From: Trichoplax sp. H2
Taxonomy: Eukaryota > Placozoa > Uniplacotomia > Trichoplacea
Direction of reading: 5' to 3'
DNA length: 64,000 bases
NCBI GenBank assembly: GCA_003344405.1
Contig: NOWV01000003.1
Span: forward strand, 558,001-622,000
Shown: piece by piece, positions 1 through 11,946 of the stretch
Layout of the letters: each line of letters opens with the position of its first letter
Numbering within the stretch: position 1 is the stretch's first letter
Made by a program: the position numbers and the translations under genes
Notes under the pieces: model-generated
What the model was told of the DNA's origin: nothing
The model's input: the letters and a program-made list of their open reading frames with translations, nothing else
Databases searched by the model: none

Positions 1-3000
1 GTGAAGAGTTTTAGCACCGAGTCATCACGTTCCTCTTCTCCAACACGCCGGCCAGGCTTGCAAGCGCCTAAAGGAGTTGGAGAGATTAAAAAGCCAGTGA
101 CCAGTGGATTAAAAGCCCCTATACCCAAAACTAGTAGTAATAAAGCCAATACTCAAACAGTCAAAAAATCTGCAAATGCAGGTCTAGCGAAGCCGAAAAC
201 GAAAACTACCGAGGTTGCTCAGCCATCGAAGAAGGCCGTGCCTAAACTAACTTCTAGTCTTTCAAAACCTAAAGCAGCAGGTCTCCATCAAAGTGGACAT
301 TTACAATACGGGGGTTCTTCAGCGGGTACAGCTCATAACGCAAGCCGTAGTCAATCAAGTTCGCATCATGTAACTGGCACAGATGTTACGAGACGACCAC
401 AAACATCTTTATTTAAGAAGTCAACGTCAACTGCTTCACTATCTGGTGTTGAGGGATATGAAATTGGTGATCGTGTGATGACTAGTGGTAATAAACTAGG
501 GACAGTATCTTACGTTGGGAAGACCCAATTTTCATCCGGCATGTGGATTGGTGTTACTTTAGATGAACCGCTCGGTAAAAATGATGGCTCGGTATCTGGA
601 GTTGAATACTTCCGCTGTGCACCTAAGTATGGCATTTTTTGTCGACCTGAAAACGTTGAGCCTGATCGAACATTTGTTCTGAGACCATCTAGTCGGGTTA
701 GTTCAATGTCGAGTTTAATTAGTGGTATGGAAAGTATTGCCGAAGAGGCCAACGCAGAGGTTACTGTTGGAGATCGTGTTATTGTCTATGGCAAGACAGG
801 AACTCGTAAACAGGGTACCTTAAGATATCTTGGTAGCACCATATTTGCTTCTGGTGAATGGGCAGGTGTAGAACTAGATGATGCTTCTGGAAAGAATAAT
901 GGCGCTGTTTCGGGAACTAGGTACAGTAAGATGATTAATATCAGGATTATGTAATGAAATGTTTCCTTGAAATCTAATTTATCAATATTACAAAAGGGCA
1001 ATATGTTATCTAGTGTATAGTTAACGTCGATTTTTACGTTATTTGCGTATGATTATGATTATAATTATATTTATTATTAATGTATTAATTAAATTAGGCA
1101 CTAAAATTAACGATACGAATATATGTTAGTTACTGCTTACAGTCGCAAACAAGAAAAAATTAATTTGAGATTGAGTAGACTTCATCAATATAATTGTATT
1201 TAAATTTAATTTAATTTGCGTAGATCTCTTTGCCATACAGTATATAGCTGTAGCTTTAATGCTAGTTATCATAAAGAACTAGATAATTACTATCATAAAA
1301 CATAATAATGCTATTTGCAATTATCTTTTAATGCAGATATTTCATGACGAAATTAGATTCTATTTGTTCATATCGATATATTGTATCTTTACTTTTTCTT
1401 TACTTATTCCTTAATTAAGGTATTTTACATGTCCTCCTAAACATGGTTTATTCGTGCCTTCACATAAAGTCGCTCCAATTCCGGTTGATGATGTCGATGA
1501 CTTTCCACCAGATGCGGGCAATATTAGCGGTGATAGAGATAATGATAAAGAGATGATAGAACTAGAGCAACAGTTGTTACAGCAACAATTTGAGTTACTA
1601 GAACAACAGATGATTGAAGAAGGGGATAGCGATGAACATTCAAATGGCCCAAACCTGAAAGAAAGTGATGAAAATAGTAACGTTTTAAAGGATAATACAC
1701 AAGTAAATCTTGAGCCCATTGACACAAATCCCATAGATACTGACGCTGATTTCGAAGCAATTGAGAAGCAAATTAATGAAAGTTTACATATGAACGAAGA
1801 GAATAACAAACTAGTTTCACCTGCGCAACCGCATATTGATAGCAGTGTAGAGCCGATTGCGAATATAGAAGATCAATCGCCAATCGAGAGTGGTACCGAA
1901 AATACAGTATCTAACCAATTAGATAACAATGTCGATGGGGATTATCTTAACCTTGAAGAAGCCGTAAAAAGTATTGATGAGATTACTAAACCATATGAAG
2001 ATGATAATTGGGTGACTGGTAGTAACGATGGGAACTCACTTGAATCGGATTCTGTTAAGAATAAAGAAATTATTGAGGAAGCTGGGAATAAAGATATTAC
2101 GGATAACGTTATTGATGAAGCTTTCGACAGTGATAATAAGAATCTCATAATTAACTTGGATGGTATGTTTAAACAAATAATAAACTTAAAAAAAGTTATC
2201 TTACGGACCGACCTATTAGATAATGAAGAAGATATTCGTAATAAGCAGAATCTCTGGGTTGATATCTTGGTTAATGCAATCGATGAAATCAATGAACTAC
2301 GATCTCGAGAGGATGGCAGGTAAGATCGATTGATAAGCCAACTGATTAGCCCTCTATTATCAAGATGTTTTATGATTGTTTACAGAATTGTCAATAACCA
2401 TTTGTTTTATAGACTACGTTGACCACGATATCAAATATTATTTTAAGCTCTCTAAGTTTTTATCTGAATTTAATAGTAGTGAAAAATATCAAGACATTAC
2501 TGAAAATACGGAAAATGATTCAGGAATTGATCGATTGCATAAGATTGAACAGCTGGAGAGAGAGAATAAGCAGTTGGCAGACATGCTGCAGAAAGAAAAA
2601 AGTAGCACCGCTGACGATTTACGCAAATCATTGGACGATGCAGTTCTAAGAATATTTGAATTAGAGAATGAACATGATCAATTGAAGAAAGGCCATGAAC
2701 TTATTGATACTGAACTAAGAAAGTCGCTCGATAAAATGAAAGAAGAAGAAGGAAAGATTAAATCCGCTAATGAACGTATTACCGAATTAGAAGAAGAACT
2801 CAATCAATCTAAAAACGAACTAAATGTATTAAAAATTAAAAGTAAGCAAAATATGATAGATCAACGAGAAGATTTTACAGACAATGAGGAATTGAATTCG
2901 AAAATACCTGAGGATAAAAGAATGTCGTTGATAGTTCACACTGACAGTGAATTAGAAGAATTATCAAAACTGCGAAACAGCTGCCGGTTGCTAGTAATGG

Positions 3001-6000
3001 AGTTGTTATCACAGGATTTAGCGGAACCTAATAATTTAGATGAGCAGATTACTCAAGCATCTGTAAAGATAAGAGATATGAAAAAGAATCAGCACGACGT
3101 AGTATATCAACGCCTCAATGAAGACACTGAAAGTACGTCAAAACCGAATGAAATGCAGCCTCAACAATGTCAAGATACAAACGAGGTCCAAAAATATCAA
3201 TCTGATATGGAAATACAATTAGCTTTGGATTTACAAAATGCGCGATCACAAATTACAAGTCTGCAGTCAGATAATGAAGCTTTGAAGAACCAGCTATTAC
3301 TAAGTAATAAAGAATCTCCTTCAGATGTGAAAGGTGATAATTTAGTATCAGATATTGAAAATGATTTACGAATTCAGATTAGCAATCTCGAAATAGAACT
3401 TGAACTGGCTCATGAGCAGAATCTTACATTGGAAAATGAACGGTACGAATTAAACACCAAATATGATAGCTTAGCTACAAGCGATAATCAAAATGCTGAT
3501 AATGCTTCTGCCGCTAATTCTTTAAGTTATCATAATAAAACGAAAATGATGCAAATGATATCATTTGTCATATCTAATATCGATAAGGCAACATATGAAG
3601 AACCAGATGTTAAAGACTCCATAGCAGCAACGCTGCAGGATATACGTAGGATATTGGAAATTCGAAAATTTGATAATATGGATGATACAGTTAACAATAG
3701 TAATAGCTTATCCTATAGTGTTCAAGGTATTGATAATAGTGCTAACGCTGCTGCGGCTGAAGTAGAGTTATCTGAGAAACTAAATGCTGCTAATAGCCGA
3801 TTAAATGTCTTAGAAGTTGAGTTAGACTATCAAAAGAAGGCATTTGCAGATAAAGAAGTTATTGCAGAAAAAAATAAAATTGAGCTACATTTGCAGTTGG
3901 AAGAAAGTGAAAAACGAATTGAAGAAGTAAATCTTCAACGCTTGGAACTAGAAGAAAGTCTTGCTAAGGTGCATCACGAATTAAATGTTTCAAAATCGAA
4001 GGAAATCGACTTGTTGGCAGACGAAAAGTCAATACAACAAATTATGACTTCTCTAGAAGCTGAAGTAGAAGGACTAAAAATAGATCTAAATGTTGCTAGG
4101 CAAAGCGAAGAATTAGCGAAAGAAGAAAATGCGAAGACTTTGAAAGCACTTGAACAAACAGAATATGACTTACAAAGTCAAGCAGATGAAGCTGAAAGCC
4201 TTCGCAAAAACTGTTCAGACTTAACACGGTCATTAACAGATATACAGGAAAAAGTGTTAGAGTTGCAGCTCGCAAGAGATAATATCATTAACGAGTATAA
4301 GGTAGAAAAGGATAAATACGAAGATTTAGAAAGAACAATTGATGATCTGCGGGAATCTTTGCAAAGTGTAGAAGCGGATAAAGAAAATATTGAGAATGAT
4401 AAATTGCGTATTGAAGAACTAGAATTATTGCTATCTAGGAAAGAGGACGAATACAATACACGAATATCGACTCTAACTTCAGAGAAAGATCAAGCCCTAG
4501 AAGTAATTAATACTTTACAGATTTACGAAGAAAATAGTGTCGAAGCTGCTAAAAAATTAACTGAAATTCAGGAAGAGTATGAAGCTGCTATAATGAAAAT
4601 AACGGCTTTAACAGAAGAAAATGATAGTTTGAAAGCACTAAATATTACCGTTAGTGAACAAAAGGAAGCCATCTCTGAATATGTTAAACTTATAGCTGAA
4701 CGAGAATCAGAAATAAACGCTACCAAATTAGTCATTGGGCAGGAAAAGGAATCAGTTAATCAAATGCAGATTGCCTTGGAAAGTATGGAAAATGATAAGA
4801 AAAATATGTTGGCAGCCCATGAACAAGAGAAATGTAATTTACAGCAGTTACTTGACGATAATGAAATTAAATTACGAGACAGTGAACAAGTTTGTGAGGA
4901 TCTTACACTTCAATGTGAAGAACTAGAAGATAAATTGAAAGAGGCGTTAGAATGTGCTCAACGAAGCCTTCATGAGGTAGATGGCGCCCGAGAAGACATA
5001 TTAAATCTGAAGAAAACTACAGAAGATTATCAACAACTGCGCCTTTCTTATCAAGAACTTACTCATAGAGTCGTAGACCTGGAAAATGAAAAGTTGCAAA
5101 TCACGACTAACTACGAAGAGCGTATTAAGGAGTTGCAAACTTCACTTCATAAAACCCATACCAAAATGAATGAAATCACCGATAACCAAGTAGAAATTGA
5201 AAGTGATCGTAACTTGTTCCTAAAAAATGCTTTAGAAGAATCCAATTCGAAAGCGAAGTCACTGGAAATTGCTTTGGAATATCAAGAAGCTCAGTCTGCC
5301 GAATTATTAGCAGTTCGTGAAAAGCTAATTCATGAATTAGAAGCTTCACGCAAAATGATTGATGAGCAGAAACAAATCAAAGAAAATTTAAGCAAGTCGA
5401 TAAATGAACTATCTAATAATTACGACCAATTGAAAGATCAGTCTAGCAATTTCACTTTATCCCAGCAGGATCGCGATAGTAAATTGAACTTATTACTTGA
5501 AGAAGCACACACTAATTACTCACTTCTTGAAAAAAATTACGATGAAGAAAGGAAAAAAAACAGCAAACTGGAAAGTACTCTCAACACTGTTAATAATAGA
5601 ATTGAAGAGTTACGGAACATGCTCGATGAAAGAAATAATAGAATTGTTGACTTGGAAACGTCACTGCATGTTAGCATAAAAGATTTAGAGGTATCTGTAA
5701 ATAAGCAGATGTTAGCTCAGCAGTCAAATGATTTGTTAAATGAGCGACTTTCCATGCAAGAGGCGAAACTGAAACATATAAGCATCGACAAAACTAAGTT
5801 AGAGGAAGAATTAAGTCAAATTTTGGAGCAATTGCGTAATAAAGGCATCGCTCTGCTAGAATCTCAGCAAGTTGTTAGTGAACTGTCTCAGCAAATAGAC
5901 CATCTAAAAACGCAGTATACCGATCTCGAAAATCATAGTAAGTTAGAAGAGAACTCGGCAGTTGAAGAATTATCTCGCAAAGTTACCAGTTTACAATTAC

Positions 6001-7559
6001 GATTAAAAGAAGTCGAAGGCAAAAATGAAGTTTTAACTGAATCGCTAAATGCAAAGAACGCCCAGCTCCATGATGTTGGAAACAAACTATTGGATAAGGA
6101 AGAAGTCATTAACGGATTCAAAGATCATGTAAACGAACTGAATTTGAAGCTTGTTGAAGCAGAAGAGGGAAGAAAAACGTTGCTGACACAGTCTTCGCAG
6201 TTGCGAGATTCATTGCAAGATATAACGAAAGAGAAGGAGTTAGCAGCTGCGAAGTATGCTGAACTAGTTAGTTCCTCAACTTTAACAGCAAGTGAACGTG
6301 ACTTATACGTACAAGCGTTAGATAAAGTGAACACATTGACGAATGAGAAGGTGGTAGCTGAACAAATGTACTCAGATTCATTAAATGAACGAGATAAAAC
6401 AATTGCCGAACGCGATTACATGCTAATGCAGAAAGACAATGTAATTAGAGAAAATATGGCAGCTTTAGTTGATGCGAATGCTGCTAAAAATCGATTGGAA
6501 GTTGAATTGAAAGGTAATGAATCGTTAAAAGAGGAAATAGATACTCTTAGAAGTCTTTTACAACAGTCTGAGGAAGATATGATTGCAATGAAAAAGCGAA
6601 GTAATGAATTGAGAAATGAATTAGAGACGGCTGATAATCGATGTATGGAAATGGACATAAAGAAGACGTCAATATGCGAACAAAAAATTGCTTTGCAAGA
6701 AAGAGTTGAAATAACGGATAGAAAATGCGCTGACTTGGAAAAGTCCTTGAAGGAGGCCAGTGAACAATTACAAGATTCTCATTCGCAAATTGAAACGTTG
6801 CAAGAAAAGAATGAGATATCTATACAGAAATTGAAAATGATGGATATTAACATTAACTCCTTGAAAGAGCTAGAAAATAAGGTACACGAACAAGATATAG
6901 TAATTGAAGAACTAACTGCAACACTGCAGTCATATAAAGAAGAAACTACTGTTTTAAAAACGAAAAACGATGATATTTTGCAAGAGCTATCAAATTTCAG
7001 TGCCTGTAAAGAAGAAAATAAAACCCTATTGTCTCAAATAGAGACTTTAAATCAGAAAATTTCTAAACAGTCAATTTCAGTTGAAAAAAAATCATCGAAT
7101 GAACATGATATTGCTATTGAATCATTACAGGATGAATTAGAAGATGTAAGAGAAGAAAAGGAGAGTTTGGAAAAGCAAGTAAACTTTCTAAATGATGTTA
7201 TTGTGGATATGCAAAAAAAAATAGTGGACGCCTCAGACAGTATTCAAAAATTGGAAAAGAAATTAGTGGAAAAAGAAGCAAGCCATGACATAACTAAAAA
7301 TAAATCTCCGCTTGGCTCACCAAATTTCAGCAAGAAAGGGAGGCCTTCGGAACGCCCATACTGCAGCTTTTGCGAAGTATTCGACGCTCACAGCAGCGAC
7401 AATTGTCCGAAGCTAGATAGTAGTTCGCTCTCTAGTTCGCCGCGTAGATATAACCGATTTAGTAGGTTTAGTAGTTCAAGTAATGATTTTCTTTTCTGTG
7501 ATATTTGCGGTCAATCTGGACACAGCGCTGAAAACTGTGACGATGATACCATATTCTAG
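1..7559 (+). CDS. CLIP1: CLIP1/CLIP-170 microtubule plus-end protein (5' partial)
   Basis: Exons 1-920, 1420-2319 and 2477-7559; introns are GT-AG and all junctions are phase 2. About 2300 residues are visible; the true start lies left of the window, since position 1 is only a GTG in an open frame. The N-terminus is basic and Ser/Pro rich. Two CAP-Gly domains follow, at residues ~152-222 and ~255-325, with the tubulin/EB-binding signatures GKNDG and GKNNG. The second is split by intron 1, and joining at 920/1420 restores [14 protein letters not shown]. An acidic linker leads into a very long coiled coil (~residues 650-2200). Two CCHC zinc knuckles end the protein ([15 protein letters not shown] and [14 protein letters not shown]), then an acidic tail DDDTIF. 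This order is diagnostic of CLIP-170, which tracks growing microtubule ends and recruits dynactin. Human CLIP1 is about 1440 residues, so the rod here is much longer. The acceptor at 2476 was chosen by phase and is the least certain junction. Confidence 0.93.
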
Positions 7560-8613
7560 TACCGTATTGATTAGTATCCAAATGAAATTGTAAATTAGTG
7601 TGATGTATTATTATAACTAATATTTAATTTCTTAGAATTATTATCTTAATTAATAGCTATAATCTGTTTATATGTTGCTTAAAACTATTGAAACAGTATT
7701 CGCTTTTTAGATCATTTATGTTCAATATTATTTAAAATGCTGCAAAGATCTGAGATATAAATTGATTTAAAATAGGATAATAGACTCTACTAGTGCATCG
7801 TAAACATATTTTGCAAAAATGCTATACTGTATCACCGAACCGTTTTATAGAATATTGATCAATAAGCCCTCTAAATTATTATTGTCTTCAGTTTATGATG
7901 TATTTTTGGTTAGCGAAATGCTACGAAAAATGTTATTGTATTCATTATTATAAAACCTGACGGAATCATAAATTTTCTAACTGCATAATTTCTGATAGTA
8001 AATATTCCTTATTAAATTTGTGCTACGATTCACATTGGCGTGGATATAACATAATTTTTGATCATGATCTGAAATTTAGTTCTTTTGGTTGCAAGTTAGT
8101 ATGTAGTATTTGCGTAAACTTTGTCTTTCTACTAATAATCTTTTATATGCCTGTATTAATTGCTAAACAGATTAATGTTTATATGATTGTGTATAGACAT
8201 ATATGCTATACTGTATATGTATCTTATATTATCTATATATATTTATATATATGTACGAGTAGATGTGACTATTTTAAAATATACCTTCTCCAAAATCACA
8301 ACTGTACGTGTTGTACCCACAGTATACAAACCGTTGAAAGGTACAGCACTGATAATTATATAATCTGTGTAAGCTATGACTAGAAGCGATCTAGAAATAT
8401 AAATATCCAATATTTATGATGTAAAAAGTTTTAATACACAATTTTAGAATTACCTTATACATCTATAGTTTGTTCATTTTATTCTGTTCCGTATGACATT
8501 GTTAAAACAGCGTTCTTACCGCAAATAATACATTACAGTGCTATTATTGTTATTAATACTAGTTCACTGTTAAATCTCATTTTAATTTTATGAAAGCCTA
8601 AAATTGATATGAT
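7560..8613. other. 3' flank of CLIP1, no gene seen
   Basis: AT-rich sequence after the CLIP1 stop. A 121-codon open frame at 8018-8383 is low complexity (Tyr, Ile and Cys rich) and matches no family I know. No clear AATAAA sits close to the stop. Probably 3' UTR followed by spacer. Confidence 0.5.
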
Positions 8614-8883
8614 TTATAGTACTTCTTGTATCTTTGCGTAATAATTTTCGTATTGCCATTTCTTGTAAGTGAATTTCCTACCTACTGTATTACGTACAAA
8701 ATTGCATAATGGTTCAATAAAATTGAAATTAGAAAAAAGTTCTTTACGGTTGTTGGGTACTTGCCCTGATATCCAAAGCTTATACCTTCTCAAATCAGTA
8801 TTGTGAGCGTTGACATCTTTCTTAGAAATAGTAATAACCCGGTGCTCATGGTCTACGCTCTGACGATTGATTGTACAGATCAT
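8614..8883 (-). CDS. Unrecognised small protein or terminal exon
   Basis: An open frame on the minus strand ends at 8614. The first ATG is at 8883 (89 residues). The frame stays open to about 8970 without another ATG, so an upstream acceptor is possible, which would make this a last exon. The composition looks like a folded globular protein: charged and aromatic residues are mixed, with short motifs such as RRYKLWISGQVPNN, NFIEPLCNFV and YKKWQYENYY. There is no signal peptide, membrane segment or low-complexity run. I do not recognise the family. It lies between the tail of CLIP1 and POLR2J with no obvious shared promoter. It could also be a chance ORF, but the residue make-up differs from the Tyr/Val-Cys-Thr shadows elsewhere in the window. 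Confidence 0.35.
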   Translation of the reverse strand: MICTINRQSVDHEHRVITISKKDVNAHNTDLRRYKLWISGQVPNNRKELFSNFNFIEPLCNFVRNTVGRKFTYKKWQYENYYAKIQEVL

Positions 8884-8970
8884 TTGCTTAAGAATTGTTG
8901 CCACAATAGCGCTTAATTCAATTCTACATTCACGGTAATTACTCGCACATCTTATAAAATTATATCAATT

Positions 8971-10270
8971 TTATGTATTTATATTTTCTATCGCAATATA
9001 GCGCATAAAAATACCACGAATTTGATATCGATTGCATGCTATACAGTATACGGTATACAGCGGTTAACTCTTAAAAATATGACAAAAGTTTTCTCTTACA
9101 CGCATAAGAAATCAAATATGGAATACTTTTCGCTTATTTTATGATGCTGATGTGATACGCACATGAATACTATTTAACATACTGTGCATATAGGTTACAG
9201 TAGTTGCTTTACAGTATCTCATTTACGAGGATGGTTGTGACAATATAATCAATTAGAAGCCCTAGTAAATCCGTCATGGATTAGGAATGGATGTGGTATA
9301 TCTTTATACTTTAGTAATCATTTCTGGCTCAGGAAATAGTATTTCGCACCACCAGATACTGTATTAAGTTTAAGGAAGTTAATAATCGTCTTAGATAATA
9401 AACAAATTACAGTTATAGCTTTTAGTGTTTGATCCTAATATCATTCGCGTGTAACCAAGAGTGACTTACAATCAATTTACACCTATGCGAACAGTATTCT
9501 TTCTAGATTTAATCCTTCAAGCATATGCCGATTAATTATGTTATCATAAACTTAATTGGCAAAGCTATCGCGCTTTACCGAATTTTAAAACATGACTTGC
9601 TTATAACCAAGAGCAGTCTCAAATAGGAGATAAACCATTACGCTTATATTAAGGTAAAGAAGGACATATTTTAAATTTTTTTATAACTACAGGAAATAGC
9701 TATTTACATTTATATTTCATCATTACTATATCGTGTAAAACAATTTAGTGAAATATTCGCAAACAAAACAAACCCAAAGGTAGTAAACTTGGTCAGAATA
9801 GTATATGCTGAAGTAAGGAAATCTTGTTAATTTATTTCATATTATACAACTTAAACTATTACATAAAAAGATAGACCTACAAATTGGCCGATTAAATTAG
9901 GTTTTTGAAATATACTCGTATGCAGTAGGTATTCCGATAGAAATGGAAATGGTATATCGCTCTTTTGGCAGATATTTTGTTCTGCAATGATAGTTTGTAA
10001 ATTAGCAGTCATCCTTCTATTAATCTATGATACAGGATCAGTCCAGAATGAGCACAAATCGATGCATTATTTACCTTTATTAGTAATAAATAACGTAGTA
10101 TATCGTTAATATCTAATCATTATCCTTCTTTTCTCTCACAGCAGCCTAAGAAATCATGCGAGTTATAAGATAGGCATTAGTAACAAAAGCGAAGCTTGAA
10201 TATCAAAATAAGATATTGCATGTATAACTCTAAAAGCTGTATCCAATGATTAAATCCTGTATCATTCTAT
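8971..10270. other. Spacer between unknown ORF and POLR2J
   Basis: AT-rich DNA without a convincing ORF on either strand. Short exon-like pieces exist on the minus strand around 9300-9480 (acceptor-like tracts followed by 15-25 open codons), but I could not join them in phase to the ORF at 8614. Confidence 0.4.
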
Positions 10271-10953
10271 TTAGGGCTTAATTGCCATATTAACCTTAAA
10301 TCGGTCATCTAGAACGTTCAATTCGGATATTAGGTCAGTAAGAGCATTCGAGAATGCCTCTTCAGGCGAATAATTTGAGGTGGTTTGCACTCGTATTACT
10401 ACATCGTACTCCAATGGGTGAGGCACTTTATAACCAGCGAAGATAACTTGTGGATCTTTAAGTAATTGCCTAAGTTGTATTACATAGAAAGCCATTTAAG
10501 TGATTGACTCTATGACCAAGTAACTTCATTTCGGTTCACTATTTTACACTATTTGCTAGCTATTAATTGGATTAGCAGAATATCACAGACCACGCTACGA
10601 CAAAAGTACAGAGTAAATTGTTTCGACTTACGCTCTAATAATATTGCCTAAAGTATGATCTTCTTTAGCAATCGTGAAATGGCAGGCATTCGGAACTTTG
10701 GTATCCTTAGTAATTGTAATTCTAAAAAGATTTGATAAGCAATTGGTTAATAATAATTACTTATTCTATGTTTTAAGAAATTCGGCCCTCTGTGTTGTAC
10801 TATAATTTGATGTTAAACGAGAACTGCGTGGTAAATTAATCACTGTAGAAAGATCATATAAAGAGTATATGTATAAGTAACTTCAGGTAAAAATTATTAC
10901 TTCTTCTCATCAGGTAGTAAAAGGAAATGTTCGAAAGGTGCCGGGGCATTCAT
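10271..10953 (-). CDS. POLR2J: RNA polymerase II subunit RPB11 (POLR2J)
   Basis: Three exons on the minus strand: 10901-10953, 10632-10721 and 10271-10469. Phases match and give 113 residues; the human protein has 117. The start [13 protein letters not shown] matches the family N-terminus. The middle exon carries [21 protein letters not shown], the hallmark of the RPB3/RPB11 alpha-like dimerisation fold. The last exon carries [19 protein letters not shown] and the C-terminal helix that packs on RPB3. RPB11 pairs with RPB3 to nucleate Pol II assembly in the nucleus. The start lies 994 bp from the start of EMG1 on the other strand, so the two genes are likely served by one divergent promoter region. 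The extreme C-terminus (NMAIKP) is shorter than in human. Donors are GTAATA and GTAAGT-like; acceptors end in TTTTTAG and CTTAG. Confidence 0.97.
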
Positions 10954-11946
10954 TTCTACTTAATCAGGCTATTTAGATCTTTTCCTTCCTTTCGGTAACT
11001 CTAAAATGCCCGGAATTCTCAGAAGCCTGAACGAACTTTCGAAATATCCGAATGCGAGTGGATCGACGCTTTCTACAGTACATGCACTCTCAAACCGTAA
11101 ATCACGAAGAGACTGCATTCTCACTGTACTGTACTGTACAGTATTATGCTGTACAGTACAGTACTGAAGACCATACTGTACTGTAGTGCATAGACGCACG
11201 ATATCATGCAGCACTGTACTGTACACTCTACGTACTGTATTGTAAATACTATACAGTACTGTACAGTACAGTATTTCAATAGGATTGTATAGAGCACTGC
11301 TGCTGATCAGTGTTAAGCTGGTAGTAGCAAGTAAACTCGAATCAGCGACCAACAGCAAGCAACGCTGCAGCTCTAAAGAATTGCAAAGCAGTCTCCAAAT
11401 ACTGGTCATTCCGAATTCTAGATACCTCTTTATATTCATTTTAATATCTTACCAGGCTTCAGATTGTGATGTATTAATATTAAACGTATTATAAATCCAA
11501 AATTTCCAGCATTCAAAAGCGAAACCTTCTAATCAATCAATCGAGGAAGAAACGAGAGGTACTGTAGCTAGCTATTCACATAAATAAACTGTGGCGTGGA
11601 GTCCTACTAGATGATGTACTGTATTAGTAGTCTATATTAACAGTACTGTAGTGTCCGTAATCTACGCGTGTACATTAATTAAATAATGTATACGGATATT
11701 GTAGGCGCATGAAATATATCCGAATATACGTCTATGTTAGTAACATATGCACGTAATATTGATTGATTATAATTACCTGCAATATATACTCGTATATACA
11801 GTATATCTGTTATTACAATATCAGACTATCAGTATCCCAAATCCTGGTGCACTTCAATGCTAGATTTCTTTTCTTGCAAACCCGAATCATTAATTTAAAA
11901 TTTTTTGAATATCCTTGCAGTGAAAATAAGTGATTATAAATAGATA
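10954..11946. promoter_or_regulatory. Divergent promoter interval POLR2J/EMG1
   Basis: A 993-bp interval between two start codons pointing away from each other. It must contain both promoters. Its POLR2J-proximal part holds a dense GTAC-palindrome cluster (11119-11276), and single TACTGTA units recur to about 11800. No TATA box can be assigned with confidence in such AT-rich DNA. Confidence 0.6.
11119..11276. repeat. GTAC-palindrome repeat cluster
   Basis: About 160 bp made largely of overlapping TACTGTAC / GTACAGTA units, which are reverse complements of each other, broken by short unique words. The unit is a GTAC core with A/T-rich spacing. Similar clusters occur at 15828-16330, 26012-26552, 44379-44910 and 58551-58622. 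Long open frames read through them give Tyr-Cys-Thr-Val strings and are artefacts. Confidence 0.85.

Noticed and set aside
8018-8383. 121-codon plus ORF after CLIP1
   Set aside because: Low-complexity Tyr/Ile/Cys composition of AT-rich DNA, no splice context, no family.
10969-11439. 156-codon ORF on the minus strand
   Set aside because: It is a translation of the GTAC repeats (Tyr-Cys-Thr-Val strings) and covers the POLR2J/EMG1 promoter interval.
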